From Rhizobium sp. NZLR1 (GTDB lineage: Bacteria; Pseudomonadota; Alphaproteobacteria; Rhizobiales; Rhizobiaceae): a stretch of 64,000 nt of DNA. Below, piece by piece: positions 46,613 to 57,525 of this stretch. The translations under genes were made by a program, and so were the position numbers. The notes beneath the pieces were generated by a model. That model worked only from the letters and a program-made list of their open reading frames with translations, ran no database searches and was not told where the DNA came from. How positions within the stretch are numbered: the first letter of the stretch is position 1; each line of letters begins with the position of its first letter. The DNA lies in the NCBI RefSeq assembly GCF_017357385.1, contig NZ_CP071632.1, positions 2,113,501-2,177,500 of the forward strand. The letters run 5' to 3'.

Positions 46613-47602
46613 ATGGAATATCGACGTTTGGGAAAGTCAGGCCTGAAAGTGAGCGAGTTCTCCTTCGGTTCATGGGTGACGTTCGGCAAGCAGGTCAATG
46701 GAGGCGACGCCGTCGACCTCATGAAGCTTGCCTATGACAACGGGGTGAACTTCTTCGACAATGCCGAAGGATACGAAAGCGGCAAGTCCGAAATCGTCAT
46801 GGGCGAGGCGCTCAAATCGCTTGGCTGGAGCCGCGACAGCTTCGTCGTCTCGAGCAAGGTCTTCTGGGGCGGCCAGAAGCCGACGCAGCGCGGCCTGTCG
46901 CGCAAGCATGTGACCGATGCCTGTCACGCCGCATTGAAGAGGCTTCAGGTCGACTACCTCGACCTCTATTTCTGCCATCGCCCGGATATCGATACGCCGG
47001 TCGAGGAAACGGTGCGGGCGATGCACGATCTCGTTGCCCAGGGCAAGGTGCTCTACTGGGGGACGTCGGAATGGTCCGCGCAGCAATTGACGGAAGCCTA
47101 CGCCGTGGCTCGCGACTTGCGCATCACGCCGCCGACAATGGAGCAGCCGCAATACAACATCTTCGAACGTCAGAAGGTCGAGTCCGACTATCTGCCGCTC
47201 TATGACCTCATCGGCCTCGGCACCACGATCTGGTCGCCGCTCGCCTCGGGCGTCCTGACCGGCAAATACAATAATGGTGTGCCAGCCGACAGCCGCATGA
47301 ACCTGCCGGGATACGAATGGCTGAAGGAAAAGTGGTCCAGCGATGCTGGCCGCGCTCAGCTCAAACAAGTTGGTGAGCTTGCAAAGCTCGCGGACGAGAT
47401 CGGCCTGTCGATCACGCATCTCGCTTTGTTGTGGTGCCTCGCCAATCGCAACGTCTCCACCGTCATTCTCGGCGCCTCGCGCGCCAGCCAGTTGCAGGAC
47501 AATCTCGCGGCGCTTTCGCACAGGCACAAGATGACGCCTGACGTGCTGGACCGGATCGACACGATTGTTGGAAACAAACCGGAAGAACCACGTCGTTTCT
47601 AA
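46613..47602 (+). CDS. Aldo/keto reductase, potassium channel beta-subunit-like
   Basis: NADPH-dependent TIM-barrel oxidoreductase of the AKR group related to Kv-beta and YghZ. Blocks: MEYRRLGKSGLKVSEFSFGSWVTFG, FFDNAEGYESGKSE with the catalytic Tyr, the conserved His in YLDLYFCHRPD, WSPLASGVLTGKY, and VSTVILGASRASQLQDNLAAL binding the cofactor. 329 residues, normal length. Physiological substrate unknown. ATG 46613 has GGGAG 7 bases upstream; ATG 46610 is adjacent and also possible. It lies between the right ntrC-like repeat and ntrY. Confidence 0.9.
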   Translation: MEYRRLGKSGLKVSEFSFGSWVTFGKQVNGGDAVDLMKLAYDNGVNFFDNAEGYESGKSEIVMGEALKSLGWSRDSFVVSSKVFWGGQKPTQRGLSRKHVTDACHAALKRLQVDYLDLYFCHRPDIDTPVEETVRAMHDLVAQGKVLYWGTSEWSAQQLTEAYAVARDLRITPPTMEQPQYNIFERQKVESDYLPLYDLIGLGTTIWSPLASGVLTGKYNNGVPADSRMNLPGYEWLKEKWSSDAGRAQLKQVGELAKLADEIGLSITHLALLWCLANRNVSTVILGASRASQLQDNLAALSHRHKMTPDVLDRIDTIVGNKPEEPRRF

Positions 47603-47806
47603 AGAGCATGTGGGCCGAGGCCCTGCGCGGCTTGACAATGTGACGGACGGCGTTGCATTTTCGCCACAATGCGTTGCTTAAAGGTCACGCAAGGGTTTTG
47701 GACTTCGCTCCCGATCGAGTCGTTGCAGCGCTGGCTTTCTTGAGCCGGCGTTCTTTGGTTTCGATCGGCTGGCGAGGGCGGCGGGTGCCGCCTGAAGAGA
47801 GGCCGA

Positions 47807-50077
47807 ATGACGCAGGATGGGGTATCGCCGGCGGCGGCGGGCGAGGCGGTGACCACGGTGACCGATCGCCGCGCCCTTTTTGCCGTGCCCGGCCTTGTGC
47901 TTGCCGGCGGCGCGCTTCTCTGCGCCACGGCGACACTTTTCGTGCTGCTCGGCCTCACCCCGATCGCCCCGAGTTCGCACGTCGTCATCACCTCGGTGAT
48001 CGTCAATTCCTTCTTTGTCCTGACGCTGCTGGCGCTGATCGCCCGTGAGGTGGCAAGGCTGCTCAAGGCCCGCACCCGAGGGCGGGCGGCTGCTCGCCTG
48101 CATATCCGCATCGTCGTGCTCTTCTCGATCGTCGCGATCACGCCGGCAATCCTCGTCGCCATCTTCGCCAGCATCACCCTGAATGCCGGTCTCGACCGCT
48201 GGTTTGCGTTGCGCACCCAGTCGATCGTCAGTTCGTCGCGCAATATCGGCCAGGCCTACATGATGGAAAACGCCAGCTACCTGCAGGGGCAGACGGTTTC
48301 CATGGCCAACGACCTGGAGCGCAACCGCGCGCTCTACAGCCTCGACCGGACAGGTTTTGCCGACCTGATGACGCGCCAGGCGAGGGGCCGCGGCCTGCTC
48401 GGCTCCTTCCTCGTCGAGCGCGACGGTTCGGTGATCGTCCAGGCCGACATCGCCACAGAAAAGCCGTTGCCGGCGATCCCGCAGGACGCGCTTGAGAAGG
48501 CCGCGGCCGGCCAGCCGACACTGATTCCGCCCGGCGTCACCAACCTTGTCGGCGCCATCATCAAGCTCGATGCCATCCAGGGCACCTTCCTCTATACGGT
48601 GCGCGCCGTCGATCCCAAGGTCATGGGCGCCATGCGCATGATGGAGGAGAACGCCACCGAATATCGCTCGATGGAAGCCAACCGCTTCTCGCTGCAAATC
48701 GCCTTCGCCGTGCTCTATATCGGCTTCGCGCTGATCGTGCTGCTCGCGGCGATCTGGACCGCGATCGCCGTTGCCGACCGCATCGTCCGGCCGATCCGGC
48801 TGTTGATCACCGCTGCCGACAGCGTGGCATCGGGCAATATGGATATTGTCGTGCCGGTGCATGCCGTCGACGGCGACGTCGCCAATCTGTCGCGCACCTT
48901 CAACAAGATGATCTCGGAAATCCGCACTCAGCGCGACGAGATCCTCGAAGCCAAGGACGAGGTCGACGATCGCCGCCGCTTTATCGAAGCGGTGCTGTCG
49001 GGCGTCACTGCCGCCGTCATCGGCGTCGAGCAGGATCGCCGCATCGCCATCGTCAACAGTTCGGTCGAAACGCTGATGTCGCTGTCGGCCGATGAGATGC
49101 TCGGCAAGCAGCTGGTCGACATCGCGCCGGAGGTCGATCACGTGCTGACCGAGGCGGCTTCGCGTCATCGCGGCGATTTCCGCAAGCAGATCGCGCTCGT
49201 GCGCGGCGGCACGGTCAGGACGCTGAGCGTGCAGGTCACCCGCGAGGAAGTGCGCGATCAGAGCGAATCCTATGTGATCACGCTCGACGACATCACCGAC
49301 TTGGTCATCGCCCAGCGCTCGACCGCCTGGGGCGACGTCGCAAGACGCATCGCCCATGAGATCAAGAACCCGCTGACGCCGATCCAGCTTTCCGCCGAGC
49401 GCATCCAGCGCCGTTACGGCAAGCAGATCGACCCGGGCGACCGGGCCGTCTTCGACCAGTGCACCGATACGATCATCCGCCAGGTCGGCGATATCGGCCG
49501 CATGGTCGACGAATTCTCTGCCTTCGCCCGCATGCCGAAGCCGACCAAGGAGCCGAGCGACCTGCGCGATATCTTGCGCGACGCGATCTTCCTGCGCGAG
49601 ATGGGCAATCATCACGTCAGTTTTGCCCAGGATTTCGGTGAGCAGCCGCTGGAGGGCCTGTTCGACAGCCGCATGCTCGGCCAGGCTTTCGGCAATCTGA
49701 TCAAGAATGCCGTCGAAGCGATCGAGGCCGTTCCGAGCGACGAACGCGACGAACGCAAGATACTCGTCCGAGCCGCCCTCGACACCGGCCGCGACCGCTT
49801 CACCGTCGATGTCATCGACAATGGCCGCGGCCTGCCGGTGGAGAACCGCCACAGCATTCTGGAACCCTATATGACGATGCGTGAGAAGGGCACTGGACTC
49901 GGTCTCGCCATCGTCAAGAAGATCATCGAGGAACATGGCGGGCAGCTTGAGCTGCATGATGCGCCCGCCGATTTTGACCGGGGAAGAGGGGCCATGATCC
50001 GCGTGCATCTGCCACGTCGGGATCCGACGCCCGCCTCTCCCGCAGCCAATGACAAGGAAAGCGTTTATGGCCTCTGA
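47807..50077 (+). CDS. ntrY: Nitrogen/redox-linked sensor kinase NtrY
   Basis: Membrane histidine kinase paired with NtrX. 756 residues: three N-terminal hydrophobic helices (about 25-50, 60-80, 100-125), a periplasmic region, another helix near 300-320, HAMP (RPIRLLITAADSVASGNMDIVVPV), PAS (about 370-490), HisKA with [24 protein letters not shown], and the ATPase with NLIKNAVEA and GTGLGLAIVKKI. Normally close to ntrC; here about 10.3 kb lies between. Overlaps ntrX by 11 bp. Confidence 0.96.
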   Translation: MTQDGVSPAAAGEAVTTVTDRRALFAVPGLVLAGGALLCATATLFVLLGLTPIAPSSHVVITSVIVNSFFVLTLLALIAREVARLLKARTRGRAAARLHIRIVVLFSIVAITPAILVAIFASITLNAGLDRWFALRTQSIVSSSRNIGQAYMMENASYLQGQTVSMANDLERNRALYSLDRTGFADLMTRQARGRGLLGSFLVERDGSVIVQADIATEKPLPAIPQDALEKAAAGQPTLIPPGVTNLVGAIIKLDAIQGTFLYTVRAVDPKVMGAMRMMEENATEYRSMEANRFSLQIAFAVLYIGFALIVLLAAIWTAIAVADRIVRPIRLLITAADSVASGNMDIVVPVHAVDGDVANLSRTFNKMISEIRTQRDEILEAKDEVDDRRRFIEAVLSGVTAAVIGVEQDRRIAIVNSSVETLMSLSADEMLGKQLVDIAPEVDHVLTEAASRHRGDFRKQIALVRGGTVRTLSVQVTREEVRDQSESYVITLDDITDLVIAQRSTAWGDVARRIAHEIKNPLTPIQLSAERIQRRYGKQIDPGDRAVFDQCTDTIIRQVGDIGRMVDEFSAFARMPKPTKEPSDLRDILRDAIFLREMGNHHVSFAQDFGEQPLEGLFDSRMLGQAFGNLIKNAVEAIEAVPSDERDERKILVRAALDTGRDRFTVDVIDNGRGLPVENRHSILEPYMTMREKGTGLGLAIVKKIIEEHGGQLELHDAPADFDRGRGAMIRVHLPRRDPTPASPAANDKESVYGL

Positions 50078-51431
50078 TATTCTTGTCGTCGACGACGAGC
50101 ACGATATTCGCGAGATCGTTTCCGGCATTCTCTCCGACGAGGGACACGAAACGCGCACGGCCCATGACAGCGACAGCGCGCTGGCGGCGATTTCCGACCG
50201 GGTGCCGCGGCTGATCTTCCTCGATATCTGGATGCAGGGCAGCAAGCTCGACGGTCTGTCGCTGCTCGACGAGATCAAGACCCGCCATCCGGAATTGCCG
50301 GTGGTAATGATCTCCGGCCATGGCAACATCGAGACCGCCGTCTCGGCGATCAAGCGCGGCGCCTTCGATTTCATCGAGAAGCCTTTCAAGGCCGACCGGC
50401 TGATTCTGATCGCCGAACGGGCGCTTGAGAATTCCAAGCTGAAGCGCGAGGTCTCCGAGCTGAAGCGCCGCACCGGCGACGCATTGGAGCTGATCGGCAC
50501 CTCGGTTGCCGTTTCGCAGCTGCGTCAGACCATCGAGAAGGTCTCACCGACCAACAGCCGCATCATGATCCTCGGCGCATCCGGCTCCGGCAAGGAGCTG
50601 GTGGCGCGGATGATCCACAAGAAGTCGGCCCGCGCCAACGGCCCCTTTGTGGCGATCAATGCTGCCAACATCACGCCCGACCGCATGGAAGTGGCGCTGT
50701 TCGGCACCGAGGGCACGCCCGGTCAGGCCCGCAAGATCGGCGCGCTCGAGGAAGCCCATCGCGGCATCCTCTATCTCGACGAAGTCGGCGAGATGCCGCG
50801 CGAGACGCAGAACAAGATCCTGCGCGTGCTGGTCGACCAGCAGTTCGAGCGGGTAGGCGGTTCCAAGCGCGTCAAGGTCGATGTCCGCATCATCTCCTCG
50901 ACCGCCTATAATCTCGAGAGCCGTATCGCTGAGGGATGGTTCCGCGAGGATCTTTATCATCGCCTCGCCGTCGTGCCGGTGCGAGTGCCGGCCCTGGCCG
51001 AGCGGCGCGAAGACATTCCTTTCCTCGTCGACCAGCTGATGCGGCAGATTTCCGAGCAGGCCGGCATTCGTCCGCGCCGCATCGGCGACGACGCCATGGC
51101 CGTGCTGCAGGCGCATGATTGGCCGGGCAATATCCGCCAGCTGCGCAACAATATCGAGCGCCTGATGATCCTTGCCCGCACCGACGGGCCGGATGCGCCG
51201 ATCACCGCCGACATGCTGCCGACCGATCTCGGCGACATGCTGCCGAAGGTCTCCGCCAAGAACGACTATCACATCATGACGCTGCCGCTGCGCGAAGCCC
51301 GCGAGATGTTCGAGAAGGATTATCTGATCGCCCAGATCAACCGCTTCGGCGGCAATATCTCGCGCACCGCGGAATTCGTCGGCATGGAGCGTTCGGCGCT
51401 GCACCGCAAGCTGAAGTCGCTCGGCGTCTGA
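50067..51431 (+). CDS. ntrX: Response regulator NtrX
   Basis: 454 residues: receiver (ILVVDDEHDIREIV, phospho-Asp in IFLDIWMQGSKLDG), AAA+ domain with Walker A GASGSGKE and Walker B LYLDEVGEM, and a Fis-type C-terminal HTH (NISRTAEFVGMERSALHRKLKSLG). The sigma-54 contact loop is not present: where NtrC has EKGAFTGA, this has LFGTEGTPGQARKIGALEEA. That is known for alphaproteobacterial NtrX and suggests it works with sigma-70 RNA polymerase or as a repressor. ATG 50067 (MASDILVVDD) is preferred to 50049. Confidence 0.96.
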   Translation: MASDILVVDDEHDIREIVSGILSDEGHETRTAHDSDSALAAISDRVPRLIFLDIWMQGSKLDGLSLLDEIKTRHPELPVVMISGHGNIETAVSAIKRGAFDFIEKPFKADRLILIAERALENSKLKREVSELKRRTGDALELIGTSVAVSQLRQTIEKVSPTNSRIMILGASGSGKELVARMIHKKSARANGPFVAINAANITPDRMEVALFGTEGTPGQARKIGALEEAHRGILYLDEVGEMPRETQNKILRVLVDQQFERVGGSKRVKVDVRIISSTAYNLESRIAEGWFREDLYHRLAVVPVRVPALAERREDIPFLVDQLMRQISEQAGIRPRRIGDDAMAVLQAHDWPGNIRQLRNNIERLMILARTDGPDAPITADMLPTDLGDMLPKVSAKNDYHIMTLPLREAREMFEKDYLIAQINRFGGNISRTAEFVGMERSALHRKLKSLGV

Positions 51432-51498
51432 TTTGCATTCGGCGCGGCCGACGCCGCGCCGTGCCCCTTGTATTGCTTCCCGGAAGACCAGGTTTCCC

Positions 51499-52362
51499 AT
51501 GCCGAGAATTGCCTATGTGAATGGCCGTTACGTCAAGCATTCCGATGCCAGCGTGCATATCGAGGATCGCGGTTATCAGTTCGCCGACGGCGTCTATGAG
51601 GTCTGCGAGGTGCGCCATGGCTACATCGTCGATCTCACCCGCCATCTGAACCGTCTCGACCGTTCGCTCGGTGAGCTGCGCATCGCCTGGCCGATGAGCC
51701 GGGCGGCACTGACGCAGGTCATTCGCGAGACGCTGCGCCGCAACCATGTCTGCAACGGGCTTTTCTACATGCAGGTGACGCGCGGAGTGGCGCGCCGTGA
51801 TCATGTCTTCCCGGCCGAGGGAACGACGCCCTCGCTTGTTATCACCGCCAAGAGCACCGATCCCAAAATCATCGCCGCCAAGAATGCCAATGGCATCAGG
51901 GCGATCACCCTTGTCGACAATCGCTGGGACCGCGTCGACATCAAATCCGTCGGTCTGCTGCCGAACGCGATGGCCCGCCAGCAGGCCAAGGAGGCCGGCG
52001 CCCAGGAAGCGATCTATGTCGACGGCGACAGGATGGTCAAGGAAGGGGCGGCGACCAATGTCTGGATCGTCGATTCCGAGGGAATGCTGGTGACGCGGCC
52101 GGCCGAACACGGCATCCTGCGCGGCATTACCCGCACCACCTTGATGGACGTCGCAGCCAAGCTCGGGTTGCAGATCACCGAGCGAAACTTCTCGGTTTCC
52201 GAGATGCTCGCAGCCCGCGAGGTCTTCCTCACCGCAGCCACAAGTATTTGTTTTCCGGTCGTTTCCGTCGATGGCCAGACGATCGCCAACGGTCATCCGG
52301 GCAGCGTCTCGCAGAAAGTCCGCGAAGCCTTTTTCGACGTTGCGGAAAAGATTGCGATTTGA
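51499..52362 (+). CDS. D-amino acid aminotransferase (class IV PLP)
   Basis: 287 residues of the branched-chain/D-alanine aminotransferase fold IV: MPRIAYVNGRYVKHSDASVHIEDRGYQFADGVYEV, the PLP-Lys expected in DIKSVGLLPNAMARQQAKEAGA, EGAATNVWIV, and HGILRGITRTTLM. D-amino acid transaminases supply D-alanine or D-glutamate; L-substrate specificity cannot be excluded from sequence. The gene between ntrX and hfq is annotated this way in rhizobia. ATG 51499 starts the conserved N-terminus; the in-frame 51433 start adds an Arg-rich non-conserved extension. Confidence 0.9.
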   Translation: MPRIAYVNGRYVKHSDASVHIEDRGYQFADGVYEVCEVRHGYIVDLTRHLNRLDRSLGELRIAWPMSRAALTQVIRETLRRNHVCNGLFYMQVTRGVARRDHVFPAEGTTPSLVITAKSTDPKIIAAKNANGIRAITLVDNRWDRVDIKSVGLLPNAMARQQAKEAGAQEAIYVDGDRMVKEGAATNVWIVDSEGMLVTRPAEHGILRGITRTTLMDVAAKLGLQITERNFSVSEMLAAREVFLTAATSICFPVVSVDGQTIANGHPGSVSQKVREAFFDVAEKIAI

Positions 52363-52467
52363 TACCAAGATTTGCTGGACGGGTGAATGAGGCGCCGGTC
52401 TTGCGGGTGAGGTTGATTGATATTCTACCGGCCGGATCAGGTCGGCAATAAAGAAAGAAGCGGCGCG

Positions 52468-52710
52468 ATGGCGGAACGTTCTCAGAATCTGCAGGACTTA
52501 TTTCTCAATACTGTTCGCAAACAAAAGATTTCCCTGACAATCTTTTTGATCAACGGCGTGAAACTCACGGGCGTTGTTACGTCTTTCGACAATTTCTGTG
52601 TTCTTCTTCGCCGTGACGGCCATTCGCAGCTCGTGTATAAGCATGCGATCTCGACGATCATGCCGGGCCAGCCCATGCAGATGTTCGAGAGCGAAGAAGC
52701 AGCGTCCTAA
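52468..52710 (+). CDS. hfq: RNA chaperone Hfq
   Basis: Hexameric Sm-like protein that helps small RNAs pair with mRNAs; in rhizobia it also affects nifA. 80 residues: Sm1 ([40 protein letters not shown]) and Sm2 ([14 protein letters not shown]), and a short C-terminal tail as in alphaproteobacteria. ATG 52468 gives the conserved [20 protein letters not shown] lies just upstream. Precedes hflX by 77 bp. Confidence 0.97.
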
Positions 52711-52787
52711 CAGGATCAGCCGTCATTTCGACACGCGATACCAAGAACGATTCGATCATCCCTGAGGCCGCCAAGCACAGGGACGAC

Positions 52788-54113
52788 ATGCGCGCGACTG
52801 TCGTCGTGCCGGTTCTGAAATCGCGTAGCCGCGGCGGCCAGAGCGAATCGGCCTCGACCCGCACGCCGGAAAGCCGGCTCGAAGAGGCGACGGGGCTTGC
52901 CCAGGCGATCGACCTCGATGTCGTCAGCGGCTCGGTCGTCCCGGTCAATGATCCGCGACCGGCCACATTGCTCGGCACCGGCAAGATCGAGGAGATCAAG
53001 GCGCTGCTCAATGAGCGGGATTCCGGTCTCGTCATCGTCGATCATCCGCTGACGCCGGTGCAGCAGCGCAATCTCGAAAAGGAATGGAACGCCAAGGTCA
53101 TCGACCGGACGGGCCTCATCCTCGAAATCTTCGGCCGCCGCGCCTCCACCAAGGAAGGCACGCTGCAGGTCGATCTCGCCCACCTGAATTACCAGAAGGG
53201 CAGGCTGGTTCGAAGCTGGACCCACCTTGAACGTCAGCGCGGCGGCGGCGGCTTCATGGGCGGCCCGGGCGAAACCCAGATTGAAGCCGACCGGCGGATG
53301 CTGCAGGACCGCATCATCAAGCTCGAACGCGAACTGGAGCAGGTCGTACGCACTCGCCAGCTCCACCGCGCCAAGCGCCGCAAGGTGCCGCACCCGATCG
53401 TGGCGCTGGTCGGCTATACCAATGCCGGCAAGTCGACGCTGTTCAACCGCATCACCGGCGCCGGCGTGCTGGCCGAAGACATGCTCTTTGCCACGCTCGA
53501 TCCCACGCTTCGGCGCATGAAGCTGCCGCACGGCCGCACCGTCATCCTGTCCGACACCGTTGGCTTCATCTCCGACCTGCCGACCCATCTGGTCGCCGCC
53601 TTTCGGGCGACGCTCGAAGAAGTGCTGGAAGCCGATCTCATCCTGCATGTCCGCGACATGTCCGATGCCGACAACCAGGCCCAGAGCTCCGACGTCATGC
53701 GCATCCTTGGTGATCTCGGCATCGACGAGGCCGAAGCCGAGAAGCGGCTGATCGAGGTCTGGAACAAGATCGACCGCCTGGAGCCCGAGGTGCACGACAC
53801 CATGGTGCAGAAATCGGCCGGCGCCAGCAACGTCGTCGCGGTCTCGGCCGTCAGCGGCGAGGGCGTCGACACGCTGATGGATGAGATCAGCCGCAGGCTC
53901 TCCGGCGTGATGACCGAAGCGACCATCCGCCTTCCGGTCGACAAGCTAGCGCTGTTGCCCTGGCTCTACGACCACGCGATCGTCGATGCCCGCGAGGACA
54001 ATGAGGACGGCTCGATCACGCTCGACCTGCGCCTCTCCGAAACCGAAGCCACCGAACTCGAACGCCGCATCGGCAATGGCGCGAAGTCTTCGAAGGAAGA
54101 TTGGGAGCGGTGA
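52788..54113 (+). CDS. hflX: GTPase HflX
   Basis: Ribosome-associated GTPase that rescues or splits stalled ribosomes. 441 residues: N-terminal HflX domain (LLGTGKIEEIKALLN, HPLTPVQQRNLEKEWNAKVIDRTGLILEIFGRRA) and the glycine-rich linker QRGGGGFMGGPGETQIEADRR, then the G domain with G1 GYTNAGKST, G3 DTVGF, G4 NKID and G5 SAVSGEG. ATG 52788 has AGGGA nearby. The frame is open upstream to the end of hfq but without a usable start. Confidence 0.96.
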   Translation: MRATVVVPVLKSRSRGGQSESASTRTPESRLEEATGLAQAIDLDVVSGSVVPVNDPRPATLLGTGKIEEIKALLNERDSGLVIVDHPLTPVQQRNLEKEWNAKVIDRTGLILEIFGRRASTKEGTLQVDLAHLNYQKGRLVRSWTHLERQRGGGGFMGGPGETQIEADRRMLQDRIIKLERELEQVVRTRQLHRAKRRKVPHPIVALVGYTNAGKSTLFNRITGAGVLAEDMLFATLDPTLRRMKLPHGRTVILSDTVGFISDLPTHLVAAFRATLEEVLEADLILHVRDMSDADNQAQSSDVMRILGDLGIDEAEAEKRLIEVWNKIDRLEPEVHDTMVQKSAGASNVVAVSAVSGEGVDTLMDEISRRLSGVMTEATIRLPVDKLALLPWLYDHAIVDAREDNEDGSITLDLRLSETEATELERRIGNGAKSSKEDWER

Positions 54114-54119
54114 GTCACT

Positions 54120-54282
54120 CCCTTCTCCCCAGCGGGGAGAAGGTGGCCCGAAGGGTCGGATGAGGGGGCCGCACGGTACACCCTTCATGCTGCCCTTCGC
54201 TTGCGCTCAGCGCACTCGCTCCTGGCGTCGCTCACCCCCTCATCTGGCCTGCCGGCATCTTCTTCCCGCTGGGGAGAAGGGA
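54120..54282. repeat. RIME-type intergenic mosaic element (long palindrome)
   Basis: CCCTTCTCCCC-AGCGGGGAGAAGG at 54120-54143 recurs in inverted form at the right end (CTTCTTCCCGCTGGGGAGAAGGG, about 54260-54281). Within, GGGGGCC near 54165 and GCTCACCCCCTCATC near 54230 give further pairing. The sequence of its left arm (GTGGCCCGAAGGGTCGGATGAGGG) matches my recollection of the RIME elements scattered in Rhizobium genomes. It can form a very large hairpin after hflX and may act as a transcription or mRNA-end element. Confidence 0.75.
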
Positions 54283-54372
54283 GATGTGGCAACGCTCTGC
54301 TCACTCAGCCTGACCGCCTTGAGCCGAGCATGACGGAGAGTGGGGTTGGCTTCTTGCCAAACTTAGGCCGAT

Positions 54373-55212
54373 CTACCCAGCCACGAGCGCTCTTTCAATC
54401 GCCTTGGCCGCTTGCCAGATCTCCTCCATTCGCTCGAGACTGGCCGCTTCCAGTGTCTCGCCTCCTTTATCAAGAACATTCTCTATATGGCTGAACCTAC
54501 GCCGAAATTTCGTGTTCGTCCCGCGCAGCGCCTGTTCCGGATCGGTCTTCACATGCCGGCCGATATTGACAACCGCGAAGATCAGGTCGCCGAGTTCGTC
54601 ACTGACCTTCGCGCGATCGCCTTCGCTTAATGCTACCCGCAATTCGCCGATCTCCTCTTCGATCTTGTCGAGGATCGGTTCCGGCGCCGACCAGTCGAAA
54701 CCGACTTTCGCGGCGCGTTCCTGCAGCTTCAACGCTTCGGTCAAAGCGGGAAAACTGCGCTGCACCGAGCCGAGAAAGCCGCCGTTGAAATCCTCGGTGA
54801 TCCCCCGCCTGGACCGGCGCTCTGTGCGCTCGCGTTTTTCCGCCTGCTTGATCTCGTCCCACTGTTTCTTCACCGCATCCGGCGTATCGGCGGCCGAGCG
54901 GGCAAAGACATGTGGGTGGCGGCGGATCATCTTGGTGGTGATGGCGTTGACCACGTCGCCGAACGAGAATTCGCCGGCCTCCTCGGCCATGCGGGCATGG
55001 AAGACCACCTGCAGCAGCAGGTCGCCCAACTCGTCGCAAAGATCGTCCATATCGCCGCGCTCGATCGCATCGGAGACCTCATAGGCCTCCTCGATCGTAT
55101 AGGGCTTGATCGTCTCGAAGCTCTGCTCGATGTCCCAGGGGCAGCCGGTTTCGGGATGGCGCAGCGCCGCCATGATCTCGATCAGCCGTAAAATCTCTGT
55201 GGAAGGTTCCAT
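54373..55212 (-). CDS. mazG: Nucleoside triphosphate pyrophosphohydrolase MazG
   Basis: Hydrolyses NTPs to NMP and PPi; house-cleaning enzyme. 279 residues with two MazG helical repeats. First: GCPWDIEQSFETIKPYTIEEAYEVSDAIERGDMDDLCDELGDLLLQVVFHARMAEE with the EExx...ExxD metal motif. Second: ILDKIEEEIGELRVALSEGDRAKVSDELGDLIFAVVNIGRHV. Leftward; 20 bp beyond the end of the upstream deaminase gene, likely co-transcribed with it. Confidence 0.95.
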   Translation of the reverse strand: MEPSTEILRLIEIMAALRHPETGCPWDIEQSFETIKPYTIEEAYEVSDAIERGDMDDLCDELGDLLLQVVFHARMAEEAGEFSFGDVVNAITTKMIRRHPHVFARSAADTPDAVKKQWDEIKQAEKRERTERRSRRGITEDFNGGFLGSVQRSFPALTEALKLQERAAKVGFDWSAPEPILDKIEEEIGELRVALSEGDRAKVSDELGDLIFAVVNIGRHVKTDPEQALRGTNTKFRRRFSHIENVLDKGGETLEAASLERMEEIWQAAKAIERALVAG

Positions 55213-55232
55213 GGTGCCTCGGTTCAGCGGCC

Positions 55233-55820
55233 TCAGTTGAGCGGTATGTCGTTGGCGCTCTTCGACGACTGGTAGGTGGTGGAAAGCGCGTCGTAGCGCG
55301 CCTTGATGCGGGCGGTCTGGGACTGCAGCGCGGTCTTCAGCTGAGCCTCTTCGGTCGCGACGAGATCGGCGATGGCAAAGCTGTTCCAGAAGGCGTTCTG
55401 CCTGCGATAGCCGCCGGGTTCAAGCCCGAAGACCTCCTTCAGGATCTTCAGGTCGTGCGGAATGGCGAAGGCATCGCGGGAATCTTCGTGGCTGAAAAAA
55501 TAATAGAAATTGTCGAAGCCCGCCCAGGTGATCGCCGACATGCACATGGTGCAGGGTTCGTGCGTCGACAGGAAGATCAAATCCTTGGTCGCCGGCTTGT
55601 CGCCAAGCTCGTAGAAGCGCTTCAGCGTATGCACTTCGCCGTGCCAGAGCGGATTGTCGAGCTCGTTGTTGGTCTCGGCGACGACGAGCGAAAGATCGGA
55701 TTTGCGCAGGATCGCCGCGCCGAACACCTTATTCCCCAGTGAAACGCCGCGCTCGGTCAGCGGCAGGATATCGTCTTCGACAACGGAAAGCAGGCGGGCG
55801 GCGATGGTTTTGTCGGGCAT
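55233..55820 (-). CDS. Nucleoside/nucleobase deaminase-like protein
   Basis: 195 residues of the cytidine/deoxycytidylate deaminase superfamily: zinc motifs HGE (NPLWHGEVHTLKRF) and PCTMC (THEPCTMCMSAITWAGF). A helical tail (LVATEEAQLKTALQSQTARIKARYDALSTTYQ) follows. Related to guanine or tRNA adenosine deaminases, but the exact substrate is not deducible. Upstream of mazG in the same direction. Confidence 0.82.
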   Translation of the reverse strand: MPDKTIAARLLSVVEDDILPLTERGVSLGNKVFGAAILRKSDLSLVVAETNNELDNPLWHGEVHTLKRFYELGDKPATKDLIFLSTHEPCTMCMSAITWAGFDNFYYFFSHEDSRDAFAIPHDLKILKEVFGLEPGGYRRQNAFWNSFAIADLVATEEAQLKTALQSQTARIKARYDALSTTYQSSKSANDIPLN

Positions 55821-56086
55821 TGATCTCTCCGGTTTTCCCTCAGTCTATCGCCTCGGCGGCGCAAGTGAAATGCGCGAAACGCCGGTGGACGTCTTTTGTC
55901 ACAGGCTTTACAATGCGCTGCAGCAAATGCGCTCACTTGTGCTGTTTTGGTCAGCATGGGTGACTTTTCTCAAATCGCTAATGAGACGAGCAAAAGAATA
56001 CCCGCTTGCTGGGGCTTTCGAATTTCTGTTCCTTCAATCCCTTGTCGATCAAGGGCATAGTCTGGCAACTTCGAAGTGGATTGATG

Positions 56087-57523
<1,437 letters not shown>

Positions 57524-57525
57524 AC

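Noticed and set aside
47678..50500. Very long antisense open frame opposite ntrY (about 940 codons)
   Set aside because: High GC third positions of ntrY on the other strand produce it. It is His/Asp/Arg-rich with no domain, and ntrY has clear kinase motifs.
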